NCBI RefSeq assembly: GCF_002288925.2
Contig: NW_022098045.1
Span: 1,343,826 to 1,407,825 of the forward strand
Direction: 5' to 3'
DNA length: 64,000 nucleotides
Origin: Delphinapterus leucas
Lineage: Eukaryota > Chordata > Mammalia > Artiodactyla > Monodontidae
Made by a program: the position numbers and the translations under genes. Shown piece after piece: positions 1 to 12,411 of the stretch (positions are counted from its first letter, which is position 1; the number at the start of each line of letters is the position of its first letter). The notes under the pieces are model-generated. The model ran no database searches. It was not told where the DNA came from and was given only the letters and a program-made list of their open reading frames with translations.

Positions 1-269
1 GACATGGCCCTGAGGTATGTCATGAGTGAATATATGCTACTGTCTCGGCACATAAAAGCAAACTATTTCTTGTAGTCTTTGACGGTTTACATGGAAAAAG
101 ATATTTTTTAGACAAAGAGCTGCAGCCCAGGTTCCAAGGGCTCTGATTTATTTCGCAGAAGTACTACTTCTGGAATAGCAGAGGCAATGGAATCAATATC
201 TGATTTAAATTTACAAAAAAACCTTGCCATTCTCTGAAATCTATCTGTCTTTGTTTTTTTTCCCACTTA

Positions 270-833
270 AAATTTTTTTTAATTTGTATTTTAACAGCTT
301 TATTGATTTGTGTAATTGATATTCAAACAACTGCACATATTCAATGTGTACAATTTAGTGAGTGTGGACACATGCAAACACCTGTGATGCTATCACCACA
401 ATCAAGGTACTAGATAAATCCAACACTTCCCAGAGTTTCCTTGTGTCTCTTTGTTTTTGTTTTATTTTGTTTTTAGTAATAACACAATATGAGATCTACC
501 CTCTAAACACATTTTGAAGTGCGCAATACCATAAGGTTAACTGTAGGTACTATGTTGCACAGCAGATCTCTAGAATGTATTCATCTAGCATAACTGACAC
601 TTTATAACCATTAAATAACAACTCCCCATTTCCCCCACTCCCTAGTCCTTGGCAACCAATATTGCATTCTCTGCTTCTAAGAGTCTATTTTAGATACTTC
701 ATAGAAGTGGAATCATGCAGTATTTATTTTTCTATAACTGGCTTATTTCACTTAGCCTAATATCCTCTAGGTCCATGCATGTTGTCACAAATGATAGGAT
801 TTCCTTCCTTTTCTAAGGCTGAATAATATTCCA

Positions 834-835
<2 letters not shown>
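270..835 (-). mobile_element. Old L1 (L1M-type) 3' end, antisense
   Basis: The + strand reads as the reverse complement of an L1M 3' region: 'gagatctaccctcta', 'cagcagatctctagaa', 'gcaaccaatattgcattctc' and the 'gaataatattccat' block next to the GT run. It is strongly diverged and carries no intact frame. Confidence 0.7.

Positions 836-865
<30 letters not shown>
836..865. repeat. (GT)n microsatellite
   Basis: About 15 uninterrupted GT units at the edge of the antisense L1 fragment, probably grown from the L1's own 'ccattgtatgtat' sequence. Confidence 0.95.
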
Positions 866-867
<2 letters not shown>

Positions 868-1094
868 GCTTGAGGTTAGTGAAAGAGTTTATATCTGCTG
901 AAGCCCATATATCTGCCCACCTGCACACCACAGCTGGAGGAGTACAGTACAATTCCTAGCTCTCCTCCACCTTACAGATCTCATGTACTGAATAACTGCC
1001 TTTCACTGCTGATCTAACCCAGAGCAAAATAAGTTTTTTGGTTTCCAGCCTTTGTGATCAGGGAGCATATAGACAAGGGTGAGAATGGTGCTAA

Positions 1095-1335
1095 TCTATT
1101 ACCAGGCAATCTGACATAGTGGGTAAGAGTATAAGCCAGAGTACTTGGGTTCAGATTCTGGCGCCACCACCTCCACCTGCCAGTTGTGTGACCTTTAGCA
1201 GGCCACCTAACTTCTCTGTGACTCGGTTGTGCTAGCTGTGAAATGTAGATAATCTCCCTACCTCAAAGAAATTGAGAGTTAATGCACATAGACTGTGTAT
1301 AACATGCCTGGCATAGAGTAAAGCTCAGTGGGTTA
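1095..1335 (+). mobile_element. MIR SINE
   Basis: It contains the MIR core order: a 'ggttcagattctgg' block, 'gtgtgacctttagcaggccacctaacttctctgtg', 'aaatgtagataat', 'gagagttaatgcaca' and 'cctggcatagagtaaagctca'. It is an old, diverged, sense copy. Confidence 0.85.
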
Positions 1336-1339
1336 AGGA

Positions 1340-1925
1340 ATTCTCATTATTCAAATCTAAATGTAGAGTATGGTTTTGCCAAAATCCAAATAAAATGATC
1401 TGGCATCAAATAATCTATTTGTAATTGTGTGGTACCTGAGTTCTTTTTAGGTATTTCTTCCCACATGAGTCATAATAATTTAACATCTCCCAGTGCATCG
1501 ATACTTTATGTTTAAGGCAACATATTCTAGCAGCTAGTTTAGGTCTAATTAGCATTGTTCTTGGGTAAGGGAGGCATTATTATCTGAAGACTCAGGCTAA
1601 TACACTTTAATCATTATTTATTACTTTTTCATGAAGGCCAAGGAAATTTTTTTAATGTTTTTAGCACTTAGCTCTTTCTTATCTAGGTAGGATCACAAAT
1701 GGGTTTTTTTTAAATTTCCATTTTAGGAATCTTTAAATAATAAAAATATCTCCAAAGGTTTACTTATTACCCATAAAGTAATAAAACAAAAACTTATGAT
1801 CTTACAATTTAAATTTCTCTAGAATATTTCTCCAGAAACATTGATTGCAATGTAATCAATTAAATATTTCACAAGCTGAGTTTATAGTTTATGTTTTAAA
1901 TTCTTTCAAAAGTAAATATACTGTA
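1340..1925. other. AT-rich non-coding sequence
   Basis: No credible reading frame, RNA gene or repeat family was recognised. The stretch is AT-rich with several short T runs. Confidence 0.5.
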
Positions 1926-2433
1926 ACAGATTGATTACAAGAAATGGTTGCAATTCTTCATCCCTCCTTGTATCTATACTCTTCAAATGTGAACTTGTAG
2001 ATTCTCTCATGAAAAGGTAGAGACTTTCTCTACCCCTTGAATCTAGGCTGTGCTCATGACTTCTTGACAATAGGAGGTGATGGTATTCGGGACTTGAGCT
2101 TTTGTGACTTTGACTCTCTCTTGCTCCTCTGTCTTAATCACAAGAACATGCCCATGCCCCAGCTAGCCTACTGGAGGATAAGACTTGTAGAGACAGCTGA
2201 GGCAGAGCTGACTCAGCCTAGTTGTCCCAATCAAAGCCTCAGATACCTGAGAAAGCCCAGTCAATAAGAGCAAAGCCAAGCTATAGTTGTTCAAAGGTGT
2301 GTGGGTGAACCCCACCATGCCCAGTTCAGATTAACATAATTTCCAATAGCCTTTAGAAGGAAAACAAAATTATAGGCCTCTAAGTTTGTATGGTTGTTTG
2401 TTACACAGCATTTTTATAGCAATAGATAAGTAT
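1926..2433 (+). mobile_element. ERVL-MaLR (MLT1-like) LTR
   Basis: It begins TGTAACAG and contains 'ccccttgaatctaggctg' and 'tactggaggataaga', and ends 'ttgttacacagca...atagataag', which is the MLT1-type order. A short open frame inside it is incidental. No flanking internal retroviral sequence is seen, so it looks like a solo LTR. Confidence 0.72.
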
Positions 2434-2439
2434 GCATGA

Positions 2440-3095
2440 CACAAATTAGCAGTATGTATACTTAAATTCAAAAAGTATTTTTGTTTAGCAAAGTCAGAAA
2501 AGCAGCATTCCCATGTCTTTGATTTTTTTTCTAAATATGCAAAGATTTCAAAAACACAATTCAGGGAAAATTTGGAATATTTGCTTTCATAACCAAAAAA
2601 AGGCTTGTATTTCTTATTCTCAAAGAATCTGTAGGCAATACATACGAGTCAGAGGAACTTATTCATTCTTAACACTTTATGTTCTACATATACTTGCTGC
2701 CTATGTTGAAATAAACAAGGCAATTTAAAGAAATGAATGGTTTCTCTTTAGTATTGCTGGGCAGCAGGGAAGTCAGCCTCTGAAGAAATAGCTTTGAAGC
2801 AACTAAGGTGGAAAAAAACTTTTGTAAGTATTTTGGGGGTGTGGAGATAATTTGAAGAAAAGTAAGAGAAAAATGTTATAGTGTTAAGCAATACAGTTTC
2901 AAACATTCACATGAAATTTTTCAAAACAAAATATTAGTTGGCATAAATAAAAATAAAATCATCTACAGTATTGCTTGAGAAGACAAGAGTGGTATTTCTC
3001 AGTAACTTCACTTTAACTCTGGACCAACTGAAGTTTTCCAGCTGGGGGAAATAGGACATGGAAAAAACTATGAGAAGAGGAGGTTCAAGTTAGTG
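2440..3095. other. Non-coding sequence without recognised features
   Basis: AT-rich; the one short open frame (2513-2728) has no recognisable protein character. Confidence 0.5.
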
Positions 3096-3099
3096 CAGG

Positions 3100-3300
3100 A
3101 AAATCCAGTCTTTCACCTATAATGTGTCAGTCACCCTACTAGGTGCTGGGGATACAGTTTTGGCCAAATGAAATATCTGTTAATCCATATGAAAAGCAGA
3201 ATAAAAGCATATTAAGATATGAGTCATAAAATTTGCCTACATGATCAGAGAATGAATCACAGAGGATGAAGTCAGTGACTGGGTCTCAATTTATGTTTAT
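3100..3300 (+). mobile_element. L2 3' end fragment
   Basis: 'aggtgctggggatacagttttggcc' is the diagnostic L2 3' motif. The flanks are too diverged to set edges. Confidence 0.5.
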
Positions 3301-3469
3301 AGTTTACCAGTTAGAGAAAAAAAAAGGGGGTGACAGAAGTAAAGAGAAATTGTGTATACAAAGGCATGGAGATGTGTGTAAGTGACTCAAAATGGGAAAA
3401 CTCCATCTACCAGGAGCATAGGTGCTCTGGGACAGAAGAGGATGGAGATAAAATATGATAGCAATGATG

Positions 3470-4022
3470 GTATGTTAGTTACCTACTGCTGCAGACAAAT
3501 TATCTCAAAACCTAGTTGCTTAAAAGAACAACATTTATCTTACAGTTTCTGTGGGTCAGGAACCAACTGGGTATGTTTCAGCTGGGCCCTCTGACTCCCA
3601 ATCTCTCACAAAACTGCAGTAAAGATAAATACCTGAGTTGTGGCTTCATCTGGTGGCACAGCAGGGGAAGGGTCTGCTTCTAACCTCACTCACATGGTAG
3701 TTAGGAAGGTCCAGTTCCTTGTGGGCTATTGGCCCGAGGTCCCCCTCAATTCCTTGCTGTTCCCTCTAAGCAGCTTATAACTTGTCAGTTGCTTCATCAG
3801 AATAAGCAAGAAGAGCCAGAAAAAGAGTGTAAGCAAGAGGGAAGTCACAGTCATTTGTAAACTAACCTCAGAAGTGACTTGCATGACTTTTGTCATATTC
3901 TATCCATTAAAATCAAGTCCCTAGGTCCAGCACCCATTCAAGGAAGAGAGCGCGGAGGTTACACAAGGGCATAGACAACAGGAGGCAGAGATCATTGGGG
4001 CTATTTTAGAAACAGCCTCCAA
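3470..4022 (-). mobile_element. MLT1-like LTR, antisense
   Basis: The + strand opens 'tgttagttacctactgctgcagacaaatta' and 'cttaaaagaacaacatttatc', the reverse complement of an MLT1 terminus. It ends with 'ggaggcagagatcattggggctattttaga...cctcca', the other end of such elements in this orientation. Confidence 0.7.
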
Positions 4023-4620
4023 ATATGGTAAAAGCAATTTCATCCATCAAGAGTACTGGTACTCTGGAAGAGATGGATGATGAGGAAAAATGAAATTGAT
4101 GATGTATGCAAGAGACAAATTGTGGAGGACACTTCAGCCCAGTGGAATGACAGGCGAGTTTGCATAGGAGGGATATATTGACCCCTGTGCTTGAGACTAA
4201 GAAATACTAATGCTTATCCCCAGAGAGATCTAGGAACAAAAGACTTTCAAGGGCCTCAGCAAAGGCTTACCGATGAGCACAGCACTAGCCCACAGTGCTG
4301 GGGACTCCTGTTCCCTACTCCTACCCCACAGGTGTGCTCCAGTTGGAGAGATGCTCACAGCCTCACCTGCTTGCCAAACATGAGCAGGGACATGAGTAGG
4401 CAAATGTCAATTCATCTAAGGGGCCCAGTGGTCAGCGAGAGAAATGTGAAACAAAACACCAGCACAGGCAGCTCGGAGAAAAACAAAACTACTGAACATG
4501 CCAGAGATAGTTTGCACAAAAACGGTATCAAGAACATTTAAAAAATTTAACACAGAGCATTAAAAGACGGAAATAAAAATCATTATTTTGGAATCAAATC
4601 ATTCTGTAGGCAAGTGGAAA

Positions 4621-4678
4621 GAGAGAATGTTAATAACTGAGAATTGAAAAGAGAGAATGTTAATAACTGAGAATTGAA
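4621..4678 (+). repeat. 30-bp tandem duplication, two copies
   Basis: The unit GAGAGAATGTTAATAACTGA plus GAATTGAAAA is present twice in direct succession (4621-4650 and 4651-4678) with no mismatch until the final bases. It looks like recent slippage. Confidence 0.95.
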
Positions 4679-4954
4679 TCAGTGACCTGGAATATCAAGT
4701 TAAAGAAATTGCTCTTGGATAAAAATCGAAGCGATAAAAAACAATGATATGGAAATAATGGACCCTAAAATGCAAATAATATTAATTCTAGAAGGAGAAA
4801 AAGGAATGGAGAAATAATAAGCAATTATGGAATAAATGAGAGAAAAGTCCTTGGTCTGAAGAAAACTTTCTTTCTCAAGAAATTGAAAGAGAAATAAGAT
4901 CTCATATTAAAGGTCAGAGGGGTGATCATACCCACTCCCCTTAATAATAGCTGA

Positions 4955-5198
4955 CATTTATCAAGCACTGATTACATACTAAGCGCTGTTCTCGTGCTCC
5001 ACTTATTCTTCATAACAAGTATATGACCTAGATACTATTATTATTATCATTCCCATTTTACACCTGGTTAATCTGAGGAACATGGAGTTTTAGTAATTTG
5101 CTCAAAGTCACAGAGTTAAAGAGTTGCAAAGCTAGAATTTGAACCCAAACAGCCTGGCTCCAGAGATTGTGGCTTTAACCACTATGCCAAACTTCCTC
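4955..5198 (-). mobile_element. MIR SINE, antisense
   Basis: The + strand shows 'tattattatcattcccattttaca', 'agtcacagagttaaagag' and 'ttgaacccaaacagcctggctccagag', then 'ttaaccactatgcc'. This is the MIR core in reverse. Confidence 0.88.
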
Positions 5199-5302
5199 AT
5201 TACTGTCAGCAGTATAGTTAAAGGGCCCTTCTCATATATTACTCATTGAAATGGGAATCAAAGACTCTTTAGAGAGTAAGCACACACTACCTACTGAGAT
5301 TA

Positions 5303-8300
5303 AAATGATACGTATTCCTTGACTTTCCTCTCAAGCTCTTATGGAACATTCTCCAGCATAGATCACATCTTGGGTCACAAATCAAGCCTTGGTAAATTTA
5401 AGAAAATTGAAATCATATCTTTTCTGACCACAATGCTATGAGACTAGATATCAATTACAGGGAAAGATCTGTAAAAAATACAAACACATGGAGGCTAAAC
5501 AATACACTACTAAATCACCAAGAGATTACTGAAGAAATCAAACAGGAAATCAAAAAATACCTACAAACAAATGGCAATGAAAACACAATAACCCAAAACC
5601 TATGGGATGCAGCAAAAGCAGTTCTAAGAGGGAAGTTTATGGCAATACAATCCTACCTCAGGGAACAAGAAACATGTCAAATAAACAACCTAACCTTACA
5701 CCTAAAGCAATTAGAGAAAGAAGAACAAAAAAACCCCAAGGTTAGCAGAAGGAAAGAAAGCATAAAGATCAGATAAGAAATAAATGAAAAACAAATGAAG
5801 GAAATAGCAAAGATCAATAAAACTAAAAGCTGTTTCTTTGAGAAGATAAAAAAAATTGATAAACCATTAGCCAGACTCATCAAGAAAAAAGGGTGAAGGC
5901 TCAAATCAATAGAATTAGAAATGAAAAAGAAGTAACAACTGACAACTGCAGAAGTACAAAGGATCATGAGAGATTACTACAAGCACCTCTATGCCAATAA
6001 AATGCACAACCTGGAAGAAATGGGCACCTTCTTAGAAAAGCACAACCTTCCGAGCCTGAACCAGGAAGAAATAGAAAATATGAACAGACCAATCACAGCA
6101 CTGAAATTGAAACTGTGATTAAAAATCTTCCAACAAACAAAAGTCCAGGATCAGATGGCTTCATAGGCGAATTCTATCAAATGTTTAGAGAAGAGCAACA
6201 CCTATCCTTCTCATACTCTTCCAAAATATAGCAGAGGGAGGAACACTCCCAAACTCATTTTACGAGGCCACCATCACCCCGATACCAAAACCAAAGATGT
6301 CACAAAAAAAAGAAAACTACAGGCCGATATCACTGATGAACATAGATGCAAAAATCCTCAACAAAATACTAGCAAACAGAATCCAACAGCACATTAAAAG
6401 GACCATGCACCATGATCAAGTGGGGTTTATCCTAGGAATGCAAGGATTCTTAAATATATGCAAATTAATCAATGTGGTACACCATATTAACAAACTGAAG
6501 CATAAAAACCATGTGATAATCTCAATAGATGCAAAAAAATCTTGACAAAATTCAACACCCAGTTATGAAGAACACTCTCCAGAAAGTTGGTATAGAGGGA
6601 ACCTACCTCAACATAATACAGGCCATATATGACAAACCCACAGCCAACACTATTCTTAATGGTGAAAAACTGAAACCATTTCCTCTAAGATCAGGAACAA
6701 GACAAGGTTTCCCACTCTCACTGCTATTATTCAACGTAGTTTTGGAAGTTTTAGCCACAGCAGTCAGAGAATAAAAAGAAATAAAAGGTATGCAAATCGG
6801 AAAAGAAGAAGTAAAATTATCACTGTTCGCAGATGACATGATACTATACATAGAGAATCCTAAATATGCTACCAGAAAACTACTAGAGCTAATCAATGAA
6901 TTTGGTAAAGTAGCAGGATACAAAATTAATCCACAGAAATCACTTGCATTCCTATACTCTAACAACAAAATATTGAAAGAAAAATTAAGGTAAACACTCC
7001 CATTTACCACTGCAATAAAAAGAATAAAATACCTAGGAATAAACCTACCTAAGGAGACAAAAGACCTGTATGCAGAAAACTATAAGACACTGATGAAAGA
7101 AATTAAAGGCAATACAAACACATGGAGAGATATACCATGTTCCTGGAGTGGAAGCATCGACACTGTGAAAATGACTATAATACCCAAATCAATCTACAGA
7201 TTCAATGCAATCCTACCGAGCTACCAATGACATTTTTCACAGAACTAGAACAAAAAATTTCACAATTTGTATGGAAACACAAAAGACCCCGAATAGCCAA
7301 AGCGATCTTGAGAAAGAAAAACGGAGCTGGAGGAATCTGAACTTCAAACTATACTACAAAGTTACAGTAATCAAGACAGTATGGTACTGGCACAGAAACA
7401 GAAATATAGATCAACGGAACAGGATAGAAAGTCCAGAGATAAATCCACACACATATGGTCACCTTATTTTTGATAAAGGAGGCAAGAATATACAATGGAG
7501 AAAATACAGTCTCTTCAATAAGTGGTGCTGGGAAAACTGGACAGCTACATGTAAAAGAATGAAGTTAGAACACTTTTAACACCATACACAAAAATAAACT
7601 CAAAATGGATTAAAGGCTGAATTGTAAGGCCAGACACTATCAAACTCTTAGAGGAAAACATAGGCAGAACACTCTATGACATAAATCACAGCAAGATCCT
7701 TTTTGACCCACCTCCTAGAGAAATGGAAATAAAAACAAAAGGGACCTAATGAAACTTCAAAGCTTTTGCACAGCACAGGAAACCATAAACAAGACCAAAA
7801 GACAACCCTCAGAATGGGAGAAAATATTTCAAATGAAGCAACTGACAAAGGATTAATCTCCAAAATATACAAGCAGCTCATGCAGCTCAATATCAAAAAA
7901 ACAAACAACGCAATCCAAAAATGGGCAGAAGACCTAAACAGACATTTCTCCAAAGAAAATATACAGATTGCCAACACACATATGAAAGGATTCTCAAGAT
8001 CATTAATCATTATAGAAATGCAAATCAAAAAACCACAATGAGGTATCACTTCACACTGGTCAGAATGGCCATCATCAAAAAATCTACAAACAATAAATGC
8101 TGGAGAGGGGGTGGAGAAAAGGGAGGGAACCCTCTCGCACTCTTGCTGGGAATGTAAATTGATACAGCCACTATGGAGAACAGTATGGAGGTTCCTTAAA
8201 AAACTAGAAATAGAACTACCATATGACCCAGAAATCCCACTACTGGGCATATATCCTGAGAAAACCATAATTCAAAAAGAGCCATGCACCCCAGTGTTCA

Positions 8301-8915
8301 TTGCAGCACTATTTACAATAGCCAGGACATGGAAGCAACCTAAGTGTCCATCAAAAGATGAATGGGTAAAGACGATGTGGCACATGTATACATGGAATAT
8401 TACTGAACCATAAAAAGAAACAAAATTGAGTTATTTGTAGCGAAGCGGGTGGACCTAGAGTCTGTCATACAGAGCAAAGCAAGTCAGAAAGAGAAAAAAA
8501 ATACCATATGCTAACACATATATATGAAATCTAAAAACAAACAAAAATGGTTCTGATGTACCTAGGGGCAGGACAGGAATAAAGATGCAGATATAGAGAA
8601 TGGACTTGTGGACAGGGGGAAGGGAAAGGGTAAGCTGGACTGAAGTGAGAGTGTAGCATTGACATACGCACTACAAAATGTAAAATAGCTAGCTAGTGGG
8701 AAGCAGCTGCATAACACAGGGTGATCAGCTAGGTGCTTTGTGATCACCTAGAGGGGTGGGATAGGGAGGGTGGCAGGGAGGCTCAAGGGGGAGGGGATAT
8801 GGGGATATATGTATACATATAGCTGATTCACTTTGTAATGCAGTAGAAGCTAACACAACAATGTAAAGCAATTATACTCCAATAAAGATGTTTAAAAAAA
8901 TGATGTATTCTTTGG
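5303..8915 (+). mobile_element. L1 retrotransposon, 5'-truncated, ORF2 broken
   Basis: An imperfect target-site duplication (ATGATACGTATTCCTTG at about 5305; ATGATGTATTCTTTGG at about 8900) brackets a sense L1 that starts inside the ORF2 endonuclease part. Readable blocks include the region before the reverse transcriptase (6170-6540), the RT core with FADD at 6826-6837, and the C-terminal Cys region near 8095-8165. Several stops and frame changes break it, so it is not mobile. The 3' UTR ends 'attatactccaataaagatgtt' plus a short A-rich tail. L1 ORF2 makes a cytoplasmic RNP that nicks DNA and copies its RNA at the nick. Confidence 0.93.
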
Positions 8916-8919
8916 CTCC

Positions 8920-9264
8920 ACACTTTACTCCAAGGAATCCATTCCCTAGGGAAAAACAGCACAGGAATGTAAGGATATTTGTATGAGACTGTGGATTACA
9001 ACGTGGAGTACTAAGAAATAGAGGTAAAGTGGATGCGTAACAGTAGAATAATGATTGAAAAACCTGTTGCGTACTTGTAATGGACCTCGTAATTGCTTCC
9101 TTAATATCCATTTCCTTTTTCTTAGAAACAACCTTATTTTTATTTGGCAGTTTTTCCTATATACACCCCTTTTAACCCATGCCAACAGTCCATGCTCTCT
9201 GAAAGACGGTGACAGCTAACCTCTATCCTCGTTTTAAGCTTAAGATATATAACTGAGGCCATAT
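8920..9264. other. Non-coding, possible old LINE debris
   Basis: The sequence loosely resembles decayed L1 3' coding text ('gaaaaacagcacaggaatg...aacagtagaataatg') but is too diverged to assign. Confidence 0.3.
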
Positions 9265-9465
9265 TAGTGTTATGAAATAGAACTTTCTGCATTGATGGAA
9301 ATGTGCAATATAGTAGCCAGAAGCTAGTAGGCTACTGAGTACTCAAAATGTGGCAGTGTGACTATGAAAATTAAATTATTTAACTGTAATTTAAATTTAA
9401 ATAGTAACATGTAGCTAGTGTTTACCATATAAGTGCAACCTCAGCTAATCAGTGCAGTATCATCA
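9265..9465. mobile_element. hAT-type non-autonomous DNA transposon remnant
   Basis: 'aaatagaactttctgcattgatggaaatgtgcaatatagtagcc' and 'tttaaatttaaatagtaacatgtagctagtg' match the widely spread mammalian hAT-type MER element with internal inverted halves. I am not sure of the family name and the ends are eroded. Confidence 0.6.
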
Positions 9466-9469
9466 CCTG

Positions 9470-10299
9470 ACCACAATAATTAGTTCAAGGATGGTGATGT
9501 TACTGATTCAAATCAATGAGACTAATTGAGTTTTCCTGGGGTCTTCTGGGAAAGAAGTTTTCTGCCTCTTTTTAGAAGATGCTTCTGACAAATTCTTTCT
9601 TCCTGGATGCGGATGAGGACTATGTGGTCTCGGGAGTAACTGATAGCCACGCTGGAAACATGAAAGGTAGTCATCTTTAGAGTAAGTAAACATGATGGAA
9701 GACAAGTGTAGACAGACAGAAACAAACCAGTTTCTTCTTGATGCTAAACTACTGAATAAAACTAACTCTGTAGTTGATCCTACATTTTCTAGTAACATAT
9801 GCCATAAATCACTCATTAGTAAGCACATCTCAGGGGTATCTCCTCTTGAATTGGAGTATATCTGTAACATGAAAGAGTTTGTATCAAAATACAATTTAGA
9901 ACTAATTTCAGTTCAACTGAAATAGTTTTAAGAACTATTTTAAAGGCAAAAAAAGCTAGCTGCAAAAAAGATTACAATGTTACATTTAAATGAATGATTC
10001 AAAAATACTTAGAAGTAAGAGATTACAGACAAACATGGGGAGAAGGCTACAATGATGCATATGGTAATGAATTAGAGCCAGAGATAGCAGTATGAACTCA
10101 CATTTAGGTTAATACAGATAAACATGGTTACATATAGAAATACTCGTAGATGTGTGTGTATATACAGGAGTTAGTGTACATGTCCGTATTTCCTTGCTCT
10201 GTCAGCTAAGAGGGCTCAGAAGCAATGATCTGTTCTTTCCCTTTCCCCAGTAGCAATGAACACACCTGGACCTCGATCTTAGTTTCTAAAACCATTCTC
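9470..10299. other. Non-coding sequence without recognised features
   Basis: Overlapping short frames on both strands (about 9500-9925) give no recognisable protein. It may include further old repeat debris. Confidence 0.45.
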
Positions 10300-11280
10300 C
10301 AATGACCAGGGCTCCTTAGAAAAAAGACTGATCATGGGATTGGGGCAAGGAATTCACAAGGTGAACCTGATGCATCTCATGGTGCCAGAAAGTAAGTAAA
10401 TGTCCTCTCCCCCCACCCCAGAAAAAAAGGTCAGGGTGTATGTTAAAGGAAACAACTTCAAGAGCTCCCAATAACCAAAGCTGAAACAATCTGAGCAACA
10501 AAATAAATGAGCAAGTACTGAATGGTAACCCAAAGTATAAGATAGATATTCACGAGTCCATCTTGACATAAACAAACAACTGAATATAGAAATGGTAAAG
10601 AAGAGACAACTCTCTCATGAAGAATTCCAAATAATTTATATAGCTGGCTACTTTATCTTCAAGGAGCTGGAGCCCTATTATGCATAGTGTGGGCTATGCA
10701 TAGTAACTTCCTTCCAAAGAATACAATACGGAATAGTGGGGGAAAAAGTAATTTTATGGTGAAGAAACCTGACGAACACTTCAGTCAGGAGATTAAAGTC
10801 AATGTCAAAACTGACAGTCCTACTAATAATAGATACCCTTGATATGATGTGAATGACACTTTGTTTCTGTGGTCCCTCCATGTAATCATGAGAAAAACAT
10901 GAGATAAATGTCATTTTGAGGGACATTCTACAAAATGCATGACCAATACTCTTCAAAACTGTCAAGGTTATTAAAAACAATGAGAGTGTGAAAAACTGTC
11001 ACATCCAAGAGGAGCCTAAGGAGGTGTGACAGCTAAATGTATTGTGGTATTGTGAATGGGATTCTGGAACAGAAAAGGACATTAGGTAAAAACTAAGGAA
11101 ATGTGAATTAGTTAATAATAATGCATTAGTATTTGTTCAGTAATTTTAACAAATGTACCATACTAATATAAAATATTGATACTAAGGAAAACTGAGTTTG
11201 GAGTATATGGGAACTCTGTACTATCCTCTAAATTTTTTCTGTAAATCTAGAACTATTCTAAAATATTTATTAAAAAATAC
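10300..11280 (+). mobile_element. L1M-type 3' UTR, sense
   Basis: The later half follows an old L1M 3' UTR: 'gggacattctacaaaatgcatgacc', 'tcttcaaaactgtcaaggtta', 'ggattctggaacagaaaaggacatta', 'gtatatgggaactctgtacta' and 'ttctgtaaatctagaactattctaaaat'. It has no coding capacity. Confidence 0.75.
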
Positions 11281-11289
11281 ACATGTTAC

Positions 11290-12170
11290 GACAGAATCGA
11301 AGATGGAGAATGGTGTGGAATGATGCAAAGTAGCCTTATATCGATACATCATGTAATAATGATTGAGGGAGTGAGAAATGGGAAGGGAGAATTAAAGGAG
11401 AAAAGACTGTAGCAACATGGAAAATATCCAAGTCATAAATCAGAGCATAGAATATAAAACATATCAATGATATCATAAACTTATAATAATTAAATATGTT
11501 TGTGAACAAAAATTAAAATATTTCAGGAATAAATGAGAATATTGATGAAATCTTAGGATGCATCGGAAAGGTTTTCTTCTTTTCTTTCTGTTATTTTGCA
11601 GTACCTACAATAAAATATCAGAAGCAAATAATGTTGAAACTCAATGAGGGAAAAACATAATTCTGAACATCATCCACAGAAATTATGATTCAATAGATCT
11701 GAGGTTACTTCTCTAATAATTTGTATTTTTTCAGGAACCCACCCCTTCAGGCCCCAGTGTTTCTCATACACTAACATGTTTAAGAAACAAACTTGAATGC
11801 AATGAATGTCAACACTGTTTGGTAATCTCACCCAGCAGAGGCTACAGGTTCATGGAGAAGAGTATAATTAACTGTAAAAATCAGAAAGACATACAGGAAC
11901 TGACATTTCATTAAATTTTGACAGTTGAGTAGGATTTTGGGCTGTAAGAAAAGGAGTGTGGCCTGAAAAAGCAGATAGCACAGCCAAGGCAGGGAGGAAT
12001 GAAGTACTTTATGTGTTTGGGAAAGAGCAAAAGGGTCACTGAGGCCAGAGGGCATAAGTGCTGGGCAGTAAGTCTAGAAAGATAGGTAAATGCCGAATGC
12101 AACAAGTCATCAAATGCTACTCTGTGGAGTCTTTTTCTAATAGTTTATCACTAATCCATTTTTGTGTTAA
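11290..12170. other. Non-coding sequence without recognised features
   Basis: AT-rich with purine-rich stretches; no gene, RNA or repeat was identified. Confidence 0.5.
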
Positions 12171-12171
12171 C

Positions 12172-12411
12172 GAATGAAATAACCTAGGCTTCCCTGGTGG
12201 CGCAGTGGTTGAGAGTCTGCCTGCCGATGCAGGGGACACGGGTTCGTGCCCCGGTCCGGGAAGATCCCACATGCCACGAAGCGGCTGGGCCCGTGAGCCA
12301 TGGCCGCTGAGCCTGCGCGTCCGGAGCCTGTGCTCCGCAACGGGAGAGGCCACAACAGTGTGAGTCCCGCGTACCGCAAAAAAAAAAAAAAAAAAAGAAT
12401 GAAATAACCTA
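12172..12411 (+). mobile_element. CHR-2-type SINE with perfect target-site duplication
   Basis: The SINE body (12187-12396) starts GGCTTCCCTGGTGGCGCAGT with a tRNA-like B box (GGTTCGTGCC) and ends in about 19 A. The 15-bp duplication GAATGAAATAACCTA is identical at 12172-12186 and 12397-12411, so the insertion is comparatively young. CHR SINEs are tRNA-derived, transcribed by RNA polymerase III and mobilised by L1. Confidence 0.96.

Noticed and set aside
7648..8268. 206-codon minus-strand frame
   Set aside because: It is the reverse strand of the L1 ORF2 C-terminal part and 3' end, an antisense shadow of the + strand element.
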